This document shows, one piece after another, positions 1 to 5,320 of a stretch of DNA of 6,252 nt. The notes beneath the pieces are model-generated. The model was not told where the DNA came from. It worked only from the letters and a program-made list of their open reading frames with translations, and made no database searches. Numbering within the stretch: the first letter of the stretch is position 1; each line of letters opens with the position of its first letter. This stretch comes from Verrucomicrobia bacterium UBA1211 (GTDB lineage Bacteria > Verrucomicrobiota > Kiritimatiellia > RFP12 > UBA1067), in the NCBI GenBank assembly GCA_002309585.1, contig DBXN01000027.1, forward strand, positions 1 to 6,252, read 5' to 3'. The translations under genes and the position numbers were made by a program.

Positions 1-87
1 CCTAGGGCCGGATGGAAAAAATATTATCGCTTTTTGGGTCCGAATTTGATACCGTATTGTCCTCTTTCTGCGGGAAGGGAGCGTTTT

Positions 88-108
88 GGAACGGGGAAAG
101 ACCGTTCC
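88..108. repeat. 7-bp inverted repeat in the fabD leader
   Basis: GGAACGG (88-94) and CCGTTCC (102-108) are perfect reverse complements separated by a 7-base purine-rich loop. The dyad ends 36 bases before the fabD GTG start and about 20 bases before its ribosome binding site. It could be an operator or a hairpin in the 5' untranslated RNA. No T-run follows, so it is not an intrinsic terminator. It does not resemble the FapR operator known from Bacillus. The dyad is seen directly; a regulatory role is inference. Confidence 0.5.
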
Positions 109-129
109 GTGTGGTATTTTCGGACAGCC

Positions 130-136
130 AGAGGAG
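130..136 (+). promoter_or_regulatory. Ribosome binding site that fixes the fabD start
   Basis: AGAGGAG lies 8 bases upstream of the GTG at 145. The reading frame stays open upstream to the window edge, so this site is what decides the start. It gives a protein that begins just before the family's N-terminal GQG motif and matches the usual FabD length. Confidence 0.8.
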
Positions 137-144
137 TCTCTCGC

Positions 145-1065
145 GTGAGTGTTAAATGTTGTGTGTTCGCGGGTCAGGGCGCGCAAACGCCCGGAATGGG
201 TAAGGATTTTGCGGAAGATCCCGCAATCGCCGATCTCTTCACCCGTGCCAATGCGGTGCTGGGATTTGATCTGGCCAAGGTTTGCTTTGAGGGGCCCGAA
301 GAGGAGCTGACCAAATCGAACGTCTGCCAGCCGGCGATCTTCGTGGTGAGCGTCGCGGCGTTTGAAGCCTTTAAGAAACGGTGCCCGGATGTCTCGTTCG
401 CGATGGCGGCGGGGTTAAGTCTGGGCGAGTGGACGGCGCTGCACGTGGCGGGGGTTCTGGATTTTGAGTCCACCCTGAAGGTGCTGGAGGCGCGCGGCCG
501 GTTTATGCAGGAGGCCTGCGAGGCGCAGCCCAGCGGAATGATCAGCATCATGGGGGCGACGCCGGAGCAGCTGCAGGCGCTGTGCGAGACGAGCGGCTGC
601 GGGATTTCCAATCTGAACACGGCGGCGCAGACGGTTCTTTCCGGAACGAAGGAGGAGATCGCGGCTTGCGAGGCGGCGGCGAAGGCGGCCGGCATTAAGG
701 CGATCACCCTGACGGTCGCGGGGGCCTTCCACTCCAAATTCATGCAGCCCGCGCGGGAAAAACTGGCCGCGGTGCTGGACGGGATCGCTTTCAGCGCGCC
801 GACCTTCCCGGTGCTGGCGAATGTCAGCGGGACCTTCCACGCGAAGGATCCGGCGGTGATCAAGGAGACGATGCTGCGGCAGGTGACCGAGTCGGTCCAT
901 TGGCTGGATTGCATGCAGACGGCGGTCAAGGAAGGAGTTTCCGAGATCGTCGAGTTCGGCCCCGGCGGCGTGCTGGCCCGGATGATGAAACGGATTGACA
1001 AGACGGTCGCGGCGTCGGCGGTGACGGATGTGGCATCGGTCGAAGCCTATGCGCAGCGCGGGTGA
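145..1065 (+). CDS. fabD: Malonyl-CoA:ACP transacylase (FabD)
   Basis: This cytoplasmic enzyme transfers malonyl from CoA to the phosphopantetheine arm of acyl carrier protein, supplying the extender unit for type II fatty-acid synthesis (EC 2.3.1.39). The protein has 306 residues, against 309 in E. coli. The N-terminal GQG oxyanion motif is at residues 10-12. The nucleophile is Ser92 in GLSLGE, Arg117 is the likely malonyl-carboxylate ligand, and His196 in the AFHS motif is the catalytic partner. A C-terminal FGPGG lies near 271-275. The residue before the motif's serine is Leu91, where most FabDs have His (GHSLG). The GTG start is chosen for its ribosome binding site and for length. The frame is open upstream to the window edge, but that extension is unlike the family and is probably untranslated. 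fabG begins 25 bases after the stop, and acpP, which encodes the substrate, follows. Assignment is firm; the start is slightly less so. Confidence 0.96.
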   Translation: MSVKCCVFAGQGAQTPGMGKDFAEDPAIADLFTRANAVLGFDLAKVCFEGPEEELTKSNVCQPAIFVVSVAAFEAFKKRCPDVSFAMAAGLSLGEWTALHVAGVLDFESTLKVLEARGRFMQEACEAQPSGMISIMGATPEQLQALCETSGCGISNLNTAAQTVLSGTKEEIAACEAAAKAAGIKAITLTVAGAFHSKFMQPAREKLAAVLDGIAFSAPTFPVLANVSGTFHAKDPAVIKETMLRQVTESVHWLDCMQTAVKEGVSEIVEFGPGGVLARMMKRIDKTVAASAVTDVASVEAYAQRG

Positions 1066-1075
1066 GTGGTTAAGT

Positions 1076-1082
1076 TAAGGAG
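1076..1082 (+). promoter_or_regulatory. Ribosome binding site of fabG
   Basis: TAAGGAG is 8 bases upstream of the ATG at 1091. It is only 2 bases from an in-frame TTG at 1085, too close for initiation there, so the ATG is the start. Confidence 0.85.
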
Positions 1083-1090
1083 AATTGAAA

Positions 1091-1834
1091 ATGGGTGCGT
1101 TTGATGGAAAAATCGCGGTTGTGACCGGCGCGGCGCGTGGAATCGGTCAGGCCATCGCTTTGAAGTTGGCGTCGGGCGGCGCGGATGTCGCCGTGTGCGA
1201 TCTTCAGGTCGAGTGGCTGGACGAGACGGTCAAGGCGGTCGAGGCGCTGGGGCGCAAGGCGTTGCCGCTGGCCGTGGATGTGGGCAACGGCGAGGCCGTG
1301 AACGCCTGCATCGATGCCGTGATCAAGGCCTTCGGCCGGATCGACATCATGATCAACAACGCGGGCATCACCAAAGACACGCTCCTGATCCGCATGAGCG
1401 AAGAGCAGTGGGACGACGTGCTGCGCGTGAACCTCAAGGGCGTGTTCCTCTTCTCGCGGGCGGTTGCCAAGCCCATGATGCGCCAGCGTTCCGGCGCGAT
1501 CGTCAATATCGCTTCAATCGTCGGCCTGATCGGTGGGGCCGGTCAATGCAACTACTCCGCCTCGAAGGCGGGTGTGATTGCCCTGACGAAATCCACCGCG
1601 AAGGAGTTGGCAAGCCGTGGCGTCCGCGCCAATGCGGTTGCCCCCGGATTCATTAAGTCAAAGATGACCGACGCCCTTCCCGAAGAGGTGCGTAGCAACT
1701 ACCTTGGATTGATTCCGATGGCCCGCTTCGGCGAGACGGAGGATATCGCCAAGGCCGTGGCGTTTCTGGCTTCCGATGAGGCCTCCTACATCACGGGCCA
1801 AGTGCTGAGCGTGAACGGCGGCATGGTCATGTAG
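1091..1834 (+). CDS. fabG: 3-oxoacyl-ACP reductase (FabG)
   Basis: This short-chain dehydrogenase/reductase performs the first reduction of each fatty-acid elongation cycle, turning 3-oxoacyl-ACP into (R)-3-hydroxyacyl-ACP in the cytoplasm (EC 1.1.1.100). It has 247 residues; E. coli FabG has 244. The Rossmann cofactor motif TGAARGIG is at 12-19 and NNAG at 89-92. The catalytic tetrad is complete: Asn114, Ser142, Tyr155 and Lys159 (YSASK). The C-terminus ends in the usual NGGMVM. Asp37 ends the second beta strand (AVCDL), a position where an acidic residue usually favours NADH; Arg16 in the glycine loop could still accept NADPH, so cofactor choice is open. The gene sits between fabD and acpP, which supports the fatty-acid role over other members of this large family. 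The ATG start is set by its ribosome binding site. Confidence 0.95.
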   Translation: MGAFDGKIAVVTGAARGIGQAIALKLASGGADVAVCDLQVEWLDETVKAVEALGRKALPLAVDVGNGEAVNACIDAVIKAFGRIDIMINNAGITKDTLLIRMSEEQWDDVLRVNLKGVFLFSRAVAKPMMRQRSGAIVNIASIVGLIGGAGQCNYSASKAGVIALTKSTAKELASRGVRANAVAPGFIKSKMTDALPEEVRSNYLGLIPMARFGETEDIAKAVAFLASDEASYITGQVLSVNGGMVM

Positions 1835-1843
1835 TCAACCATT

Positions 1844-1859
1844 GGCGCGGCTCCGCGCC
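1844..1859. repeat. GC-rich hairpin between fabG and acpP
   Basis: GGCGCGG (1844-1850) and CCGCGCC (1853-1859) are perfect complements with two bases between them; in RNA this would fold as a 6-bp stem with a 4-base loop. It begins 10 bases after the fabG stop and ends 25 bases before the acpP ribosome binding site. No T-run follows, so it is not a classical terminator. It could stabilise a processed acpP message or tune the fabG/acpP ratio; that role is inference. Confidence 0.5.
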
Positions 1860-1897
1860 GCGGCAGTAACAAGAGAACAAGTCAAGGAGAGAGTCAA

Positions 1898-2146
1898 ATG
1901 GCTAGCAAACTTGAAGAGCGGGTGAAAGAGATCATTGTTGAGCAGCTGGGCGTCAATGCCGAGCAGGTCACGCCGGATGCATCGTTCATCGATGATTTGG
2001 GCGCGGACTCGTTGGATACCGTCGAGCTGATCATGGCGTTCGAAGAGGAATTCGGCAAGGAAATCCCGGATGAGGATGCCGAGAAGCTGTCTTCCGTCGG
2101 GAAGGTGCTGGAGTACCTGACCGAGAAGGGCTTGGACAAGGAATAA
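1898..2146 (+). CDS. acpP: Acyl carrier protein (AcpP)
   Basis: This small acidic carrier holds growing acyl chains on a 4'-phosphopantetheine arm and shuttles them among fatty-acid synthesis enzymes in the cytoplasm. It has 82 residues, close to the 78 of E. coli. The attachment serine is Ser38 in the hallmark LGADSLDTVEL. The recognition helix after it carries the acidic face (EEEFGKEIPDEDAEK) that docks partner enzymes. AAGGAG (1884-1889) lies 8 bases before the ATG, a strong site suited to a highly expressed protein. The gene lies 63 bases after fabG and is followed closely by a strong intrinsic terminator, so it closes the fab transcription unit here. DNA opposite it is also open on the minus strand, but that frame has no ACP-like or other recognisable content. 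The holo form requires an AcpS-type transferase, not in this window. Confidence 0.97.
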   Translation: MASKLEERVKEIIVEQLGVNAEQVTPDASFIDDLGADSLDTVELIMAFEEEFGKEIPDEDAEKLSSVGKVLEYLTEKGLDKE

Positions 2147-2174
2147 TTATTCCAACCCGATGGCATTCGGAAAG

Positions 2175-2210
2175 CCGAGGTGGCCGCATCCGCGCCGCCT
2201 CGGTTTTTTT
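2175..2210 (+). terminator. Intrinsic terminator after acpP
   Basis: A 10-bp stem, CCGAGGTGGC (2175-2184) with GCCGCCTCGG (2194-2203), contains one G-U wobble and closes a 9-base loop. It is followed directly by seven T residues (2204-2210). The hairpin starts 28 bases after the acpP stop. The stem and T-run are as expected for factor-independent termination of the fabD-fabG-acpP transcript. The minus strand has only a short T-run, so termination is probably one-way. Confidence 0.9.
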
Positions 2211-2213
2211 GTT

Positions 2214-2233
2214 CGCGGGCTAACTCGCCCGCG
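2214..2233. repeat. 7-bp inverted repeat just past the terminator
   Basis: CGCGGGC (2214-2220) and GCCCGCG (2227-2233) are perfect complements around the loop TAACTC. It begins 3 bases after the terminator T-run. It has no T-run of its own on either strand. It might be a second, back-up hairpin or part of a dispersed intergenic repeat; the sequence alone does not decide. Confidence 0.45.
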
Positions 2234-2268
2234 CGGACAGAAAAAGTTGTTTAAAATAGTTGTTTTCA

Positions 2269-2289
2269 ACCATCATGACCTTCGATGGT
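2269..2289. repeat. 6-bp inverted repeat upstream of the GH2 gene
   Basis: ACCATC (2269-2274) and GATGGT (2284-2289) are complementary around a 9-base loop. The dyad lies about 30 bases upstream of the proposed -35 box of the glycosidase promoter, a plausible place for a regulator to bind. Two direct copies of AGTTGTTT (2245-2252 and 2258-2265) lie just before it in an AT-rich stretch. A regulatory role is inference. Confidence 0.35.
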
Positions 2290-2298
2290 GAATTGCGT

Positions 2299-2331
2299 GG
2301 GGCGCATGACAAATGCCTTGCGTGTCGCCCC
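2299..2331. repeat. Inverted repeat overlapping the GH2 promoter -35 box
   Basis: GGGGCG (2299-2304) pairs with CGCCCC (2326-2331); ACA (2309-2311) and TGT (2323-2325) can extend the stem past a four-base bulge. The dyad spans the proposed -35 hexamer at 2318-2323. A protein bound here would be expected to block polymerase. If transcription instead starts further upstream it would be an RNA hairpin. Confidence 0.4.
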
Positions 2332-2346
2332 GAAAATCGGCATAAT
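2318..2346 (+). promoter_or_regulatory. Candidate sigma-70-type promoter for the GH2 gene
   Basis: TTGCGT (2318-2323) and CATAAT (2341-2346) are separated by the optimal 17 bases. The -10 box matches the consensus at five of six positions, and the -35 box keeps the TTG core. Transcription would start near 2353, giving a leader of about 30 bases that contains the ribosome binding site AAAAGGA (2371-2377). It sits downstream of the acpP terminator, so the glycosidase needs its own promoter. This assumes consensus similar to E. coli. Confidence 0.55.
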
Positions 2347-2383
2347 CATTTTATTTCCAACAACACACTGAAAAGGATGTAGT

Positions 2384-4648
2384 ATGAAAAGAATTGGATG
2401 GGCGGGCGTGATCGCAGGATGCCTGTTGGGAACGGCGTTTGCCGCGTATCAACCGAAAGAGAATCCGTTGATGACGGTGTGGGGCGAGAAGATGACCCCC
2501 GAGTCCGCTTGGCGGGAGTATCCGCGGCCGAATCTGGTCCGCGAGAAGTGGCAGAACCTGAATGGCCTGTGGCAGTATGCCATCAACAAGCGCGATGCCG
2601 AGCGGCCCGAGGAGTGGGCCGGCGAGATCCTCGTCCCGTTCCCGATCGAATCGGCGCTCTCCGGGGTGAAGCGGCTGATGACCGGACAGGAGCAACTTTG
2701 GTACCGCCGGACCTTCACCGCACCGGTCGATGCGAAACGCGAGCGGTTGCTGCTCCATTTCGGTGCTGTCGATTTCCGGACCCAGGTGTGGGTCAACGGT
2801 GAGGAGGTGACCGATGTTCCGCATGAGAGCGGGAATCTCCCCTTCACCCTCGACATTACCGATTTCGTTCAGGCGGGCGAGAACGAGCTGGTCCTCTCGG
2901 TGTGGGATCCCACCAATGACCAAGGCTACTACCAGTCGCTCGGTAAGCAGCACCTGAACCCCGGTGGCTGCATGTATACGCGCGTCTCCGGCATTTGGCA
3001 GACTGTCTGGCTGGAGACCGTCCCGAAGACCCACATCACCGGCTACAAGGTGGTGACGGATATCGATAAGGGTACCGTCGCCGTCACGGTCGATGCGGCG
3101 GGAAATCTCGCCAACGCCCAGGTGAACCTGACGGTGAAACGCGGGAATGATACGGTCGCGACCGGATCGGTCACCGCGTGGGGTGAGCCGGTTGTCATGA
3201 AGATCGACAATCCGCAGCTGTGGTCGCCGGAAGCTCCGAACCTCTATGATCTCGTGATCTCCCTGAAGGCCGCCGGTAGCGCCGAGGATACCGTCAAAGG
3301 TTATTTCGGCATGCGCAAGATCGAGTGGCGGAAGGACGAGAAGGGCATTCCCCGTTTCTACTTCAACAACAAGAAGCTCTTCCTCCAGGGGACGCTGGAT
3401 CAGGGTTGGTGGCCGGACGGGCTGTTGACGCCGCCGTCGGATGACGCGATGGCGTATGACATCAACCTCCTGAAGGGATGCGGATTCAACATGATGCGCA
3501 AGCACATCAAGATCGAGCCGCTCCGTTACTACTATCTCTGCGACAAGCTCGGTATCATGATCTGGCAGGATATGGTTTCCGGCTGGGGCAATACCGAGGA
3601 CCGCTACACGCTCTACCGGAGCGAGCTGAAAGAGATGATGGATCTGCTCCAGACCTATCCGAGCATCGTCATTTGGGTGCCGTACAACGAGAGCTGGGGC
3701 CAGCCCGCCAAGGCGAAGACCAACATGACCATGAAGTGGGTCAAACGGTATGATCCGACCCGTCTGGTGGATGGCCCTTCGGGCTGGAACGATTACGGCG
3801 TGGGCGATACCCGCGATATGCACAACTATCCGGGCCCCGGCATGTTCCCCGTGATGGAGAACCGCGTTTCTGTCCTCGGCGAGTTCGGCGGCATCGGCCT
3901 CGCGATCGACGGTCACCTCTGGCAGCAGAAGAACTGGGGCTATGTCTCCGATAAGACGACCGACGCCTCGTTCGCCCGCTATACCGCGCTGATGCGCAAA
4001 CTCGCGAAACTGGCCCAGAGCGGCCTGGCCGCCTCCGTTTACACCCAGACGACCGATGTCGAGGGTGAGATCAATGGGTTGGTCACCTATGACCGCAAGC
4101 ATGAGAAGTATTCGCGCGATGCGCTGAAGGCGCTCCACAAGCGGGTCTATGACGCCGCGCTGGATACCCGTGTCATGGTCCAGACCCCGGTCCTTCCGAC
4201 CTCGGAGAAGAACGCCGCCAAGTGGAAGTACACGTTTGAGAAGCCCTCCGCCAGCTGGTTCGAGCCGGCGTTTGACGATGCCGCCTGGAAGACGGGTGAG
4301 GCCGGTTTCGGTAACCGTCAGATCGCCATCGACCATCCGGTCGCGAAGGTCCGCACCGCGTGGAACGGCAGCGACATCTGGCTGCGCCGCGACTTCACGT
4401 TTAACGGCGAGATCCCCGCCGAGGTCGCCCTGAATATCTTCTACGATGAGGATACGGTGATCTACCTGAACGGGGTGAAGATCGCCGAGCTGGCCGGCTA
4501 CAACATCAAGTACGAAGCGGTGGAGCTTGATCAGGTGGTCATTAAGAAGACGCTGAAGCAGGGTAAGAACGTCCTGGCCATCCACACGATCAACAAGGGT
4601 GGCGGCGCCTATATCGATGTCGGGTTTGACGCGATCTCGTACAAATAG
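2384..4648 (+). CDS. Secreted glycoside hydrolase family 2 beta-glycosidase
   Basis: This protein of 754 residues likely hydrolyses terminal beta-linked sugars by a retaining mechanism, outside the cytoplasm. Residues 1-20 form a signal peptide with a likely cut at AFA-AY; Cys13 in IAGC resembles a lipobox but is unusually early, so anchoring as a lipoprotein is a weaker alternative. Domain order: GH2 sugar-binding jelly roll (about 50-215, opening with WQNLNGLWQY), Ig-like linker (about 216-310), TIM barrel (about 312-590), and a second jelly-roll-like module (about 605-754, with FDDAAW and VIYLNGV). The acid/base is Glu436 in YNESWG and the nucleophile Glu500 in LGEFGG. The barrel carries the variant NMMRKHIKIE (369-378) and WQDM instead of the SHYP and DE-A-N patterns of LacZ. 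I cannot name the substrate: LacZ, mannosidase and glucuronidase are not clearly favoured, and no NxK glucuronidase motif was seen. AAAAGGA 6 bases before the ATG supports the start. Confidence 0.92.
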   Translation: MKRIGWAGVIAGCLLGTAFAAYQPKENPLMTVWGEKMTPESAWREYPRPNLVREKWQNLNGLWQYAINKRDAERPEEWAGEILVPFPIESALSGVKRLMTGQEQLWYRRTFTAPVDAKRERLLLHFGAVDFRTQVWVNGEEVTDVPHESGNLPFTLDITDFVQAGENELVLSVWDPTNDQGYYQSLGKQHLNPGGCMYTRVSGIWQTVWLETVPKTHITGYKVVTDIDKGTVAVTVDAAGNLANAQVNLTVKRGNDTVATGSVTAWGEPVVMKIDNPQLWSPEAPNLYDLVISLKAAGSAEDTVKGYFGMRKIEWRKDEKGIPRFYFNNKKLFLQGTLDQGWWPDGLLTPPSDDAMAYDINLLKGCGFNMMRKHIKIEPLRYYYLCDKLGIMIWQDMVSGWGNTEDRYTLYRSELKEMMDLLQTYPSIVIWVPYNESWGQPAKAKTNMTMKWVKRYDPTRLVDGPSGWNDYGVGDTRDMHNYPGPGMFPVMENRVSVLGEFGGIGLAIDGHLWQQKNWGYVSDKTTDASFARYTALMRKLAKLAQSGLAASVYTQTTDVEGEINGLVTYDRKHEKYSRDALKALHKRVYDAALDTRVMVQTPVLPTSEKNAAKWKYTFEKPSASWFEPAFDDAAWKTGEAGFGNRQIAIDHPVAKVRTAWNGSDIWLRRDFTFNGEIPAEVALNIFYDEDTVIYLNGVKIAELAGYNIKYEAVELDQVVIKKTLKQGKNVLAIHTINKGGGAYIDVGFDAISYK

Positions 4649-4653
4649 CGGCC

Positions 4654-5310
4654 ATGAATGAGCAGGCGAAACAGTTGAACGACTGGCCGATGGAGCAGAA
4701 GTGCCGCGCGCTGGTGAAGGCGTTGGAACGCCGCCGGTTCACCGCGCGCTTCTGCCCCGCCGCGAAGGATGCGGCGGAGGCGGTCATCGAGCACGCGCGG
4801 ACCGCCGAAACCGTCGGGTTCGGCGGGTCCCTCTCCGTCGCGGAACTGAAGGTGCGGGAACGGTTGGCGGAACAGGGCAAGGAGCTGCTGGACCACGGCC
4901 GTCCCGACCTGATCCCCGAGGAGAAGATGGTGATCATGCGGCGGCAGCTCACCTGCGATCTCTTCCTGACCGGAACCAACGCGGTGACGCAGGACGGCTG
5001 CCTCGTGAATATCGACGGCAACGGGAACCGTGTCGCGGCGATGATCTTCGGGCCGAAAAAGGTGATGATCGTGGTCGGCCGCAACAAGATTGTCGACGGT
5101 GGCATCCCCGACGCCTATCGGCGGATCAAACAGCTGGCCTCGCCCCCGAACGCGATGCGGCTCAACAAACAGACGCCGTGCGCGAAAACCGGATTCTGCG
5201 CGGATTGCGATTCGCCCGACCGGATCTGCATGGCCACCACGGTGCTGGAGCGGAAACCCCGCCTGACCGATATCGTGGTGCTGGTGGTGAACGAGGATCT
5301 GGGACTTTAG
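4654..5310 (+). CDS. LUD-domain protein (LutC/YkgG-like)
   Basis: This 218-residue protein, with no signal peptide or membrane segment, belongs to the LUD (DUF162) family. The family includes LutC, a part of the LutABC lactate-oxidation complex, but no lutA or lutB is present here, so a lactate role is unproven and its function is unknown. Visible family landmarks are GFGGSLSV near residue 55, the block GTNAVTQDGCLVNIDGNGNR starting near 107, and FGPKKVMIVVGRNKIV after it. The C-terminal part carries four cysteines at 176, 182, 185 and 192 (PCAKTGFCADCDSPDRIC), spaced C-x5-C-x2-C-x6-C, which could bind a metal or iron-sulfur cluster; canonical LutC is not known for that, so this is inference. 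The ATG lies 5 bases after the glycosidase stop with no recognisable ribosome binding site, suggesting translational coupling. An in-frame ATG at 4690 is a possible alternative start but also lacks one. folD follows 10 bases on. Confidence 0.88.
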   Translation: MNEQAKQLNDWPMEQKCRALVKALERRRFTARFCPAAKDAAEAVIEHARTAETVGFGGSLSVAELKVRERLAEQGKELLDHGRPDLIPEEKMVIMRRQLTCDLFLTGTNAVTQDGCLVNIDGNGNRVAAMIFGPKKVMIVVGRNKIVDGGIPDAYRRIKQLASPPNAMRLNKQTPCAKTGFCADCDSPDRICMATTVLERKPRLTDIVVLVVNEDLGL

Positions 5311-5316
5311 GAGGTG
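5309..5316 (+). promoter_or_regulatory. Strong ribosome binding site of folD
   Basis: AGGAGGTG is nearly the full anti-Shine-Dalgarno complement. It overlaps the stop codon of the LUD gene and ends 4 bases before the folD ATG; the AGGAGG core is 6 bases away. This permits efficient folD translation independent of coupling. Confidence 0.85.
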
Positions 5317-5320
5317 CGCG

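Noticed and set aside
2..49. Possible tail of an upstream gene ending with TGA at 47-49
   Set aside because: The 15 residues (LGPDGKNIIAFWVRI) look protein-like, but this is too short to recognise, and two other frames are also open here.
34..144. Upstream extension of fabD to an in-frame TTG at 34
   Set aside because: The added 37 residues have no counterpart in FabD, the TTG has no convincing ribosome binding site, and the GTG at 145 has a good one and gives the normal length.
174..1001. A 275-codon minus-strand frame opposite fabD
   Set aside because: fabD carries all its catalytic motifs on the + strand; the antisense product resembles nothing I know and is expected from GC-biased codon use.
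2247..2276. Alternative promoter TTGTTT (2247-2252) with CATCAT (2271-2276)
   Set aside because: Both boxes match the consensus poorly and the spacing is 18 bases; the pair at 2318-2346 is better and nearer the gene.
2351..4585. A 744-codon open frame on the minus strand opposite the GH2 gene
   Set aside because: It mirrors the GH2 gene almost end to end, and its translation is a low-complexity mix rich in Arg, His, Leu, Asp and Gly with no family motif. The + strand frame has a signal peptide, domains and catalytic residues. Strong G/C third positions in the real gene explain the missing antisense stops.
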